A stretch of 21,053 nucleotides of DNA from the NCBI GenBank assembly GCA_023391955.1, contig JAEWAA010000661.1:1-21053 (forward strand). Direction: 5' to 3'. Below, piece after piece: positions 1 to 5,617 of this stretch (position 1 is its first letter; each line of letters begins with the position of its first letter). The position numbers and the translations under genes are program-made. The notes beneath the pieces are model-generated. The model did no database searches, had not been told where the DNA came from, and was given only the letters and a program-made list of their open reading frames with translations. This DNA comes from Bacillota bacterium (GTDB lineage: Bacteria > Bacillota > Bacilli > Paenibacillales > NBRC-103111).

Positions 1-716
1 TCTCAAAACAATGCCAGGGGTTGTTCGATATTACCATCGGGCCTTTGGTCAGATTGTGGGATTACAAGAGCTCTACGGAGGCTCCCGAAGAGGCAAGAAT
101 TAAGCAGCTGCTTCCGCTGATCGGCTATGACAGCCTGGTCCTCAACCGCCGTGCGCAAACAGCCGCTCTCCGCAAGGAAGGCCAGTCCCTTGACCTGGGC
201 GGAATCGGCAAGGGGTATGCCAGCGACCGGTTTTTGGAAACCCTCAGGAGCTTCGGCGTTTCTTCCGCGTTTACCAATATCGGGGGTGGTGTGGCCGTTC
301 TGGGGAGAAAACCCGATGGGGCTTTGTGGAGCGTGGGCATCCGGCATCCCCGGCAGGAACAGGGGTTAATCGGCGCAGTTGCCGTGGACAGTAAGGCTGT
401 CGTCACCTCGGGAGATTACCAGCGCTACTTTATTGACCGCGGGGGCAAAAGACGGCATCATATCCTGGACCCCCGCACAGGATTTCCGGCGGAATCCGGG
501 CTGATCAGTGCTACTGTAGTAGCTGACAGCGCCACAGCGGCGGATGCGTTATCTACGATTCTTTTTGTGGCCGGTATGGAAAAAGGGCTTGAGATTCTTC
601 GGCTCTTCCCCGGGGCCGGGGCCATTCTGGTTGATGCAGACCTCCGGATTTACGTTACTGCAGATATTGCGGAGCTTTTTCAGACTAATAAGGGCATCAC
701 GGCCAGTATCCTGTAA
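1..716 (+). CDS. apbE: FAD:protein FMN transferase (ApbE family), 5' end outside the window
   Basis: Transfers FMN from FAD to a threonine of target proteins, on the outer face of the membrane in this family. The reading frame is open from base 3 and enters from the left, so the N-terminus is missing; a TTG at 21 lies inside the conserved FDITIGPLVRLW motif and is not the start. In order the ApbE motifs are FDITIGPLV, LDLGGIGKGYASDR, NIGGGVAVLG, TSGDYQRYF, HHILDPRTGFPAE and the metal-site helix ADSATAADALST. The TAA stop at 714-716 is 23 bases before the next ATG, and that next gene carries an ApbE-target motif, so enzyme and substrate are probably co-transcribed. Family assignment is secure. 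Any signal peptide lies outside the window. Confidence 0.93.
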   Translation, partial: SKQCQGLFDITIGPLVRLWDYKSSTEAPEEARIKQLLPLIGYDSLVLNRRAQTAALRKEGQSLDLGGIGKGYASDRFLETLRSFGVSSAFTNIGGGVAVLGRKPDGALWSVGIRHPRQEQGLIGAVAVDSKAVVTSGDYQRYFIDRGGKRRHHILDPRTGFPAESGLISATVVADSATAADALSTILFVAGMEKGLEILRLFPGAGAILVDADLRIYVTADIAELFQTNKGITASIL

Positions 717-739
717 GGAGCATAAGGAGGAAAATCAAT

Positions 740-1156
740 ATGAAGCGAAAGGGGAATCGCAAATTGCTGATTGCAGGCATTGTAGTGTTGGTGATTGCGG
801 GAGGATTGGGAGGTGCGCTGCTTTTTACGGAGGGGGAACGGCGGGAGGCACGGAATGTCCCGATCAAAACCATCAGCTTCAAAAGCCTTCGTGACGGCAC
901 CTATACCGGCGGATACCAAGGAGGCAAATACAAGTGGCGGGCCAACAAAATCCAGGTCACGGTGTCCTCCGGGAAAGTGACGGACATTCAGGTTCTGGAG
1001 CAAACCGAGAAAAAACCTCCCGAATTCACGAAGGAGTTATTCGGCAGGGTCATCCAGGCCCAATCCCTGCAGGTGGATGCCATCAGCGGCGCAACCCTGA
1101 CCTCCAAAGCCTTTCTTAAGGGGGTAGAGGGTGCGCTTGAGAATAAGGTGAAATAA
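740..1156 (+). CDS. Membrane-anchored FMN-binding domain protein
   Basis: A 138-residue protein with a basic start (MKRKGNRK), one hydrophobic segment at about residues 9-29 (signal anchor or signal peptide) and a small FMN-binding domain. The motif DAISGATLTS at residues 113-122 matches the known ApbE recognition sequence; Thr119 is the residue expected to carry covalently bound FMN by analogy with NqrC/RnfG-type proteins. AAGGAGG at 724-730 is well placed for ATG 740. It directly follows apbE, which supports the pairing. The likely role is extracytoplasmic one-electron transfer, but the electron donor and acceptor cannot be read from this window. The gene ends 12 bp from the convergent membrane gene; only a weak hairpin without a good T-tract is visible there. 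Confidence 0.9.
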   Translation: MKRKGNRKLLIAGIVVLVIAGGLGGALLFTEGERREARNVPIKTISFKSLRDGTYTGGYQGGKYKWRANKIQVTVSSGKVTDIQVLEQTEKKPPEFTKELFGRVIQAQSLQVDAISGATLTSKAFLKGVEGALENKVK

Positions 1157-1168
1157 TCCCTTCACCAA

Positions 1169-1723
1169 TCAGGAGGATTGCTTTTCGCCGGGGGCCTTGG
1201 GAGGCCAGACAAAGTAGGACACGGCAATAATCAGGTCGATACCCAGCACAACGGACCAAAGGCGGATGATCTGATCAAGGGCTTCCGTACGCGAGATGTC
1301 CTGCACCATATACACCATTAGCAGCAGCAGACCGCAGCCGATAGCATAAGCGAGCAAATGGAGCACCCACCCCTTCAGATAATCGCGGGAGTAAGCAAAT
1401 CCGTACAGTTTGGCCGGTTTATCCCCCTGCTTGGCGACATAATAGCGGAAGCGGCTGTCTGCCCAGGCGATCATTCTTTTGCCATAAGCGATGGAGACCC
1501 CTATATATACGGCGGCAATCCCATGGGCAGTGGTGGCTTGGGCTCCATGATACAAATCCCATCCCGTAACCGCCAGCAAAATCAAATCAATCAATGGCGT
1601 CATAGCCAACAGTATCATGCCAAGGGAAGATAACCGCAGTAGATACCTGGCTGTAAGACCCAAGGCGATCACAACCCAAAAAGCAACTTCACACACCACA
1701 ATGACCCAGGCGACACCATTCAT
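1169..1723 (-). CDS. Integral membrane protein of unknown function (YmcC-like)
   Basis: A 184-residue hydrophobic protein with about five membrane segments (roughly residues 5-25, 33-52, 66-82, 115-138, 155-172) and a basic cytoplasmic-type loop around residues 80-112 (KRMIAWADSRFRYY). Length and the TPLIDLILL and HGIAAVYIGVS motifs recall the uncharacterised Bacillus YmcC family; this is from memory and not verified. The ribosome binding site AAGGAG lies somewhat far (about 12 nt) from ATG 1723. It is transcribed divergently from a TetR regulator, and a palindrome covers its predicted -35 box, so it is the most likely target of that regulator. No catalytic motif was recognised; it could be a transporter-like or stress-related membrane protein. 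Confidence 0.8.
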   Translation of the reverse strand: MNGVAWVIVVCEVAFWVVIALGLTARYLLRLSSLGMILLAMTPLIDLILLAVTGWDLYHGAQATTAHGIAAVYIGVSIAYGKRMIAWADSRFRYYVAKQGDKPAKLYGFAYSRDYLKGWVLHLLAYAIGCGLLLLMVYMVQDISRTEALDQIIRLWSVVLGIDLIIAVSYFVWPPKAPGEKQSS

Positions 1724-1774
1724 CGTATCGTATTGCTCCTTCCCATAAAGAAATTTGTTAGGCTAGGCAACAAA

Positions 1775-1803
1775 AGTATATCACCTGATTTTAAATAATA
1801 CAA
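1775..1803 (-). promoter_or_regulatory. Predicted promoter of the membrane gene
   Basis: On the minus strand a -35 box TTGTAT (plus-strand 1798-1803) is separated by exactly 17 bp from a -10 box TATACT (1775-1780). The -35 lies inside the palindrome at 1791-1816. This is a sigma-A-type promoter by sequence only. Confidence 0.6.
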
Positions 1804-1816
1804 CCGTATTAAATAA
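1791..1816. promoter_or_regulatory. Candidate TetR operator (palindrome)
   Basis: The core TAATAC-AACC-GTATTA at 1796-1811 has perfect 6-bp arms, and partial symmetry extends outward to 1791 and 1816 (9 of 11 positions per arm). It sits in the intergenic region between the divergent membrane gene and TetR gene and overlaps the -35 box of the former. Size and position fit a TetR-family operator. Binding itself is inference. Confidence 0.55.
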
Positions 1817-1854
1817 AGGTGTTACACAGCCGCCGGATTTGCTACAATAACGGT

Positions 1855-2442
1855 ATGCCAAAAATAGTCGATCATTCCGAAAGAAAGCTGAAGATTGCAG
1901 AAGCAACCTGGCGGGTTGTCAAGCAGAGGGGCATAAAGGGGGTTAGTGTACGGAATATTGCCCAGGAAACAGGCTTGTCCCCGGGCGCGCTGCGCCATTA
2001 TTTTCCCGATCAGGATCAATTGCTGGTGTTTGTGATGCAAGTTGTGAAGGACCGTGTAACCGCCCGGATTCAACAGGTGTATCAGTTGGAGCTGCCCCCT
2101 GTCAAGAAGGTGCTGGGCATTCTGTTGGAGATGATCCCCACTGATGAGGAGCGGCGCACCGAAATGGAGGTGTGGTTTGAGTTTACCTTCCATATGAAAA
2201 AAGCCAACCCGGATGCCTTCGATGCCCAGCATGATGGGATATACGAAGGAGTGGGCCGGCTGCTGGCCTATCTGAAGAGGGAAGGAAAGCTGCGGGAGGA
2301 GCTGAATCTGGAGCTGGAGGCAGAGCGGCTGTACGCCGTGCTTGATGGTCTGGCGCTTCATATGCTCTTGGACGGCGCACGCCTGGACAGCCAACGTGCC
2401 CGGGATATGCTGGAGCAGCATCTGGCATCGATATGCCAGTAA
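1855..2442 (+). CDS. TetR/AcrR family transcriptional regulator (BetI/PksA-like)
   Basis: A 195-residue one-domain repressor. The N-terminal helix-turn-helix covers about residues 16-58 (VSVRNIAQETGLSPGALRHYF with recognition helix near 41-50); the rest is the helical ligand/dimer domain. The N-terminus MPKIVDHSERK is that of BetI/PksA-like members, which argues for ATG 1855 over an in-frame GTG at 1819. There is no Shine-Dalgarno before 1855, and a TACAAT -10-like box at 1843-1848 would put the transcript start at or very near the ATG, so the mRNA may be leaderless. The divergent membrane gene is the probable target, with autorepression through the same palindrome possible. The ligand is unknown. 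Confidence 0.88.
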   Translation: MPKIVDHSERKLKIAEATWRVVKQRGIKGVSVRNIAQETGLSPGALRHYFPDQDQLLVFVMQVVKDRVTARIQQVYQLELPPVKKVLGILLEMIPTDEERRTEMEVWFEFTFHMKKANPDAFDAQHDGIYEGVGRLLAYLKREGKLREELNLELEAERLYAVLDGLALHMLLDGARLDSQRARDMLEQHLASICQ

Positions 2443-2514
2443 TCCAGAGACCGCTTCATAGGCACAAATCATATTCTCTTTACCACCTGCTCCGCGGCAG
2501 TATCCGCAAAGTGA

Positions 2515-2539
2515 GGCCACATCATGATATGATATGGCC
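2515..2539. repeat. Inverted repeat after TetR, spanning the next ATG
   Basis: GGCCACATCA (2515-2524) and TGATATGGCC (2530-2539) form a 10-bp stem with one mismatch around a 5-nt loop, 73 bp after the TetR stop. It could be a weak terminator (tail TATTTG) or a second operator. It encloses the ATG at 2534, which makes that ATG a doubtful start. Confidence 0.45.
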
Positions 2540-2860
2540 TATTTGCAGTTCGTGCATATTTCTGTTAGTGGTACCAACATTTTCACCCGCCAAAACGTTA
2601 TATTCATGAAGGGGGTAGTGCTATCCCGTCAGGGGAAGGTGGAAGAGGCTCTGGAAGCTTGGGAGCTGTCCAATGAATTGGATGCCAATCTCATCGATGG
2701 CCGATTCAGCCGGGCTTTCCTGTTGAAGCGGGAGGGCAGGCTTGAGGAGGCGAAGGAGGAGTGGAAGAAAATCATCCTGTTTCTGAACCGGCATGATTTC
2801 GACGATGTCTGGCCAAAACAGGAGCTGGAGAAGCTTGAGGCAGAGATTAGAAAAGGATAA
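2534..2860 (+). CDS. Small TPR-like protein, possibly a 5'-truncated remnant
   Basis: The ORF encodes up to 108 residues. Residues about 21-90 look like two tetratricopeptide helix pairs (GKVEEALEAWELSNELD and GRLEEAKEEWKKII), a fold used for protein-protein contacts. An in-frame TGA at 2525-2527 lies just before ATG 2534, no ribosome binding site is visible for 2534, and residues 1-20 do not look like TPR sequence. ATG 2606 (residue 25) also lacks a ribosome binding site. This suggests a gene that lost its 5' part, or a start not recognised here. It is followed by a hairpin at 2871-2893. No specific function can be given. Confidence 0.5.
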   Translation: MAYLQFVHISVSGTNIFTRQNVIFMKGVVLSRQGKVEEALEAWELSNELDANLIDGRFSRAFLLKREGRLEEAKEEWKKIILFLNRHDFDDVWPKQELEKLEAEIRKG

Positions 2861-2870
2861 ACGAGCTGTT

Positions 2871-2893
2871 ACCCGCCTATCTTTAAGGCGGGT
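2871..2893. terminator. Hairpin between convergent TPR-like gene and ABC permease
   Basis: ACCCGCCT (2871-2878) and AGGCGGGT (2886-2893) form a perfect 8-bp stem with a 7-nt loop in the 44-bp gap between the two stops. On the plus strand it is followed by only a short T-rich stretch (TTTAG), so as a terminator it is imperfect. It could serve both directions. Confidence 0.6.
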
Positions 2894-2904
2894 TTAGCTG
2901 CTGT

Positions 2905-4512
2905 TTACTTCACGCGAAACGTGCGATGCCCGTACCTGCGTACCAAAACAAACACGAGTAATAGGTAAACCACTGTTACAGTGAAAATAACCGCTGTCAG
3001 GCGGGAGCTGGGCACCCGCAAAACAAGGCTGACTCCGCATGCGGACGAGACGGCCATGTTTAGTAAGTAGTACAGGGGGTTCTTCACATTCAGTTCCGTC
3101 GAATACGGTTGAAACAAGTAATACATACATAAATGATGGACCGTGAAAAAGACGGACAGGGAAACCACACATATCCAAAGCAGGAGCAGCTCGCTATTCA
3201 GCCACTCCCCTCCGGTTGAAGCCGCGATAGCGGTCAGTGACACTCCAAGAGCGGCTGCAATCGACAGGTTCATGCCCAGCATTTTTCCGAACCGGATACG
3301 AAAATGTTCATAAGCCGCGTTTCGGTAATAGCTGTACCGCAGCAGACTGAGATCGCAATTGTAGAACATCGTCTTGCATATCTTCTCGCCCACGGCCATG
3401 AAGTACATGACCAAACCCAGAACAGGGAAGATCGCTGCCACTCCCCATCCGAGGCTCTGCACTTCCTCCCGAAACAGAAGCATGAGGGCTACGCCAACCA
3501 CCCCGGCAGCACCGATGATGGCTAACCGTTTGTTCACCGGGCCTCTGATCAGACTGCGGTGCCTGAGGAAAAAAAGAGCGTTCAGATAGGCGTAGCCTTT
3601 CTTCGACTCCAGCTTGTTCTGCTGCTCCTGCTCTACCTTATAATCGCTGTCCTTGACCCTAACACTTTTCTTCTCTGCTTCAGACATCATTTTGCCCAGG
3701 TTCAGCAGCGGGTCATCCCGTTTGGTTGCGGCATCAACCGCTTCCCTGTATCCGGAATAACGGGCCAGCTTTACCGCCGCCCACAATCCCCCCGCCGTAA
3801 TGACAAGGACGGCAGGCCAACTGAGCAGAACCGCTTCCGTTGGCGGCGCCCATTGGAACAGCAGCGGCACATACGCAGCAGCATAACCAAGCGCAATGAC
3901 GCTCCATACGATGGCGGTATGCTTGATCAGCACCAAACCCGTTTTCTCAAAAAGCTTCAGATGCGCATACTCGGCTACAATCCGCCACAGTGTGATTACG
4001 GCTGCAAGCAGGATTGCCTGTGTAACAGTGCCTCCCACACGCGTTGCGAACAAGAGCATGACAGACAATAGATAGATGAAAAAGGTCACATAACGATACC
4101 CCATCGACGCCTTCATGTACCTTGTCGGAGACAATCTCATGAGCTTCACCGCTACATATTTTTCCCTCTTCGGCTCAAGGACCGTCACACTGCTAACACT
4201 GGCCACCACTACGCTGATCATAGCCAAAATATGAACAAACTGCCCCAGGGTTTGGTCCTCTGTCAACCCTGCTCCTAAACTGACAACAGGCAAGTAAACA
4301 AGTATCCCTACATAAGCCAACCTGGTCATGAATCCCCACAACAAGGTAAGCAGAACCGCGATGACGGAAACGGTTTTTTTGAGCTTCAAATTTGCGTAGG
4401 CACTTTCCTTGATCAGCTTGCCGATCAGGGGCAGCTTCTGAATGTAATAAAAAAGCAGATTAACCGTAGTGGATGTGCGGATAGACAGCAGCGTGTTGAT
4501 GGTTCTAAACAT
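2905..4512 (-). CDS. ABC transporter permease (ABC-2/exporter type, large)
   Basis: A 535-residue polytopic membrane protein with about 12 hydrophobic segments in two halves, separated by a charged cytoplasmic stretch around residues 265-310 (KRDDPLLNLGKMMSEAEKKS then a lysine/glutamate-rich region). ATG 4512 overlaps the end of the ATPase gene by 8 bp (the ATPase TAG is at 4505-4507), a coupled arrangement typical of an ABC pair. No substrate-binding protein is encoded nearby, so export or a membrane-remodelling role is more likely than import. The N-terminal part has the layout of Ecs/Yth-type bacillus permeases, but it is longer than those as I recall them. The substrate cannot be inferred. 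Confidence 0.8.
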   Translation of the reverse strand: MFRTINTLLSIRTSTTVNLLFYYIQKLPLIGKLIKESAYANLKLKKTVSVIAVLLTLLWGFMTRLAYVGILVYLPVVSLGAGLTEDQTLGQFVHILAMISVVVASVSSVTVLEPKREKYVAVKLMRLSPTRYMKASMGYRYVTFFIYLLSVMLLFATRVGGTVTQAILLAAVITLWRIVAEYAHLKLFEKTGLVLIKHTAIVWSVIALGYAAAYVPLLFQWAPPTEAVLLSWPAVLVITAGGLWAAVKLARYSGYREAVDAATKRDDPLLNLGKMMSEAEKKSVRVKDSDYKVEQEQQNKLESKKGYAYLNALFFLRHRSLIRGPVNKRLAIIGAAGVVGVALMLLFREEVQSLGWGVAAIFPVLGLVMYFMAVGEKICKTMFYNCDLSLLRYSYYRNAAYEHFRIRFGKMLGMNLSIAAALGVSLTAIAASTGGEWLNSELLLLWICVVSLSVFFTVHHLCMYYLFQPYSTELNVKNPLYYLLNMAVSSACGVSLVLRVPSSRLTAVIFTVTVVYLLLVFVLVRRYGHRTFRVK

Positions 4513-5212
4513 GGCTTTCGTCCTTCAAGAGTTGAATGACGGACTGCTCAAACTCAGGGCTCTTCAGCAGCTCAGACGGTACGCCGGACAATTTCCCGTT
4601 GTTCAATAAGACCAGTTCATCGCAAAGGTCCGATGCCAATTGGAGGATATGCGTGGAGAAGATCAGAATGTGATCCCGCTTCATCTCCCGCAGCATGTTC
4701 TTCATCTCCAACGCCACAATCACATCGAAGGAAGTGAGGGGCTCATCCAGCAGAATGACCGGCGGCTTCGTCAACAGGAACAGCAGCATCTGCAGCTTGT
4801 TCTTCATCCCGTGGGAGTAGTTTTTAATCAGCCGGTGCCGGTCCTCGGTGGTCATGCTCATCATTTCAAAATAATGATCAATCCCTTGTTCCGTCTGCAG
4901 CTTGTCCCGGTTAATATCCATGAAAAACCGGACAAATTCATAACCCGTCAGAAATTCCGGAAGAATCGGAAGGGAGTACACATACCCGACATCCTGCTCA
5001 CGCAGCTTCCGCATCTGGCCGTTCTCCTCCAGAAGCACCTGTCCGCCATCCGTGGCCATCTCTTGGCTTAAGCAGTTGAACAGCGTTGTCTTCCCCGCTC
5101 CATTACGGCCGAGCAGACCATAAATCTTCCCTTTCTCAAAGGTGAACCCCGCTTCCCGGAGCACCTGCTTATCATCAAACCGTTTCACGATATCCTCTAT
5201 GATCAAACGCAA
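4505..5212 (-). CDS. ABC transporter ATP-binding protein
   Basis: A 235-residue ATPase. Visible motifs, numbered from the chosen start, are Walker A GRNGAGKTT (35-43), a non-canonical signature YSHGMK (132-137) in place of LSGGQ as in Ecs/Bcr-type exporters, Walker B VILLDE (152-157) and switch histidine 188 in FSTH. A GGAGG at 5222-5226 is 9 nt from a TTG at 5212, which is the start used here; GTG 5221 abuts the GGAGG and TTG 5218 is only 3 nt away, so both are less likely. It forms an operon with the permease and powers it. The 5' leader of this minus-strand operon may begin in the 5350-5400 region shared with the methyltransferase promoter. Confidence 0.88.
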   Translation of the reverse strand: MRLIIEDIVKRFDDKQVLREAGFTFEKGKIYGLLGRNGAGKTTLFNCLSQEMATDGGQVLLEENGQMRKLREQDVGYVYSLPILPEFLTGYEFVRFFMDINRDKLQTEQGIDHYFEMMSMTTEDRHRLIKNYSHGMKNKLQMLLFLLTKPPVILLDEPLTSFDVIVALEMKNMLREMKRDHILIFSTHILQLASDLCDELVLLNNGKLSGVPSELLKSPEFEQSVIQLLKDESHV

Positions 5213-5357
5213 CTGCAACACCTCCGTATGGTCATAAAAAACATCCCCGGTTTATCTACGCCACAAGGAGGGGCGGGGTTTCAACCGGCTTGCGGCCGGC
5301 TGTTGGCGGTTGTTTGCAAGATTAATTCTGCTTGATTCATTTAACACAAACTATCCC

Positions 5358-5386
5358 TTGATAGAATTGTAAATTTATAGAACAAT
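5358..5386 (+). promoter_or_regulatory. Predicted promoter for the leader ORF and RNA methyltransferase
   Basis: A -35 box TTGATA (5358-5363) lies 17 bp from a -10 box AACAAT (5381-5386), weak at the -10. The predicted transcript starts near 5393, giving a leader of about 225 nt before the methyltransferase. A small palindrome CTATC-CCTT-GATAG (5351-5364) overlaps the -35 box. Promoter strength and the exact start cannot be judged by eye. Confidence 0.4.
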
Positions 5387-5395
5387 AAATTTACA
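5368..5395. promoter_or_regulatory. Perfect 11-bp-arm palindrome, candidate operator
   Basis: TGTAAATTTAT (5368-5378) and ATAAATTTACA (5385-5395) are perfect inverted repeats around the 6-bp spacer AGAACA. It covers the spacer, -10 and start region of the predicted promoter between the divergent ABC operon and the methyltransferase, where a repressor would block transcription. It does not match a Bacillota regulator box I can name with confidence. Confidence 0.6.
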
Positions 5396-5470
5396 TCAAA
5401 CGAAAATTATGTGTCAGGCTAAGTCGGATGGGTCGGCTTACAGAGCTTGATCGAGACTTGGAGGTGAAAT

Positions 5471-5557
5471 ATGGCCCTTACATTTGGTTATGTACTTGGT
5501 GCGCTCCATGCAAGGTCTGTCAAACAGACGGCGAAACTTGCATGGAGCATAAGATAA
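5471..5557 (+). CDS. 28-residue leader peptide ORF upstream of the RNA methyltransferase
   Basis: ATG 5471 is preceded by GGAGGTGA (5460-5467) at a 6-nt spacing from GGAGG, one of the best ribosome binding sites in the window. The ORF runs to TAA 5555-5557 and starts MALTFGYVLGAL; the second half is basic (HARSVKQTAK...) and ends in WSIR. Codons 11-26 coincide exactly with strong inverted repeats (see the adjacent entries), so its translation must disrupt RNA structure. That is the design of attenuation leader peptides such as those of erm genes. No homologue is recognised. Existence of the peptide is inferred from the ribosome binding site and its placement. Confidence 0.6.
   Translation: MALTFGYVLGALHARSVKQTAKLAWSIR
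5503..5548 (+). ncRNA. Nested hairpin inside the leader ORF (stem 1:2)
   Basis: GCTCCATGCAAG (5503-5514) pairs perfectly over 12 bp with CTTGCATGGAGC (5537-5548). Stacked directly inside, GTCTGT (5515-5520) pairs with ACAGAC (5524-5529) around a CAA loop, leaving GGCGAAA (5530-5536) as a bulge. No T-tract follows, so it is not an intrinsic terminator; translation control is more likely. Confidence 0.75.
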
Positions 5558-5611
5558 TTTCGCCGTAATCGTTTGTCGGCCTTGCATCCTTAAAGAAAAT
5601 TTTAAGGAGCG
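5508..5611 (+). promoter_or_regulatory. Alternative pairings and Shine-Dalgarno-sequestering hairpin (candidate translational attenuator)
   Basis: Four further pairings compete with or extend stem 1:2. (a) ACGGCGAAA (5528-5536) with TTTCGCCGT (5558-5566), 9 bp perfect. (b) ATGCAAGGTC (5508-5517) with GGCCTTGCAT (5578-5587), 10 bp with one G-U, continued by CAAAC (5521-5525) with GTTTG (5571-5575). (c) TCCTTAAA (5587-5594) with TTTAAGGA (5601-5608), which occludes the AAGGAG of the methyltransferase. (d) CGCTCC (5502-5507) with GGAGCG (5606-5611), which would also occlude it. Pairings (a) and (b) cannot both form alongside stem 1:2. Which combination is the open state cannot be decided without folding or probing. 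Confidence 0.6.
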
Positions 5612-5617
5612 GGTAAT

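Noticed and set aside
1145..1185. Terminators between the FMN-binding gene and the convergent membrane gene
   Set aside because: GGTGAA/TTCACC and CAATC/GATTG stems are short, and the latter falls partly within the membrane gene. Not convincing.
5230..5280. Attenuator-like CCCCG/CGGGG pairing with T6 in the leader of the ABC operon
   Set aside because: The 5-bp stem spans a large unpaired loop and the T-tract is offset by three bases. Too weak to list as a feature.
5503..5548. Intrinsic terminator upstream of the methyltransferase
   Set aside because: The stem is strong but is followed by CATAAGATAATTT rather than a T-tract, and it lies inside a translated leader ORF.
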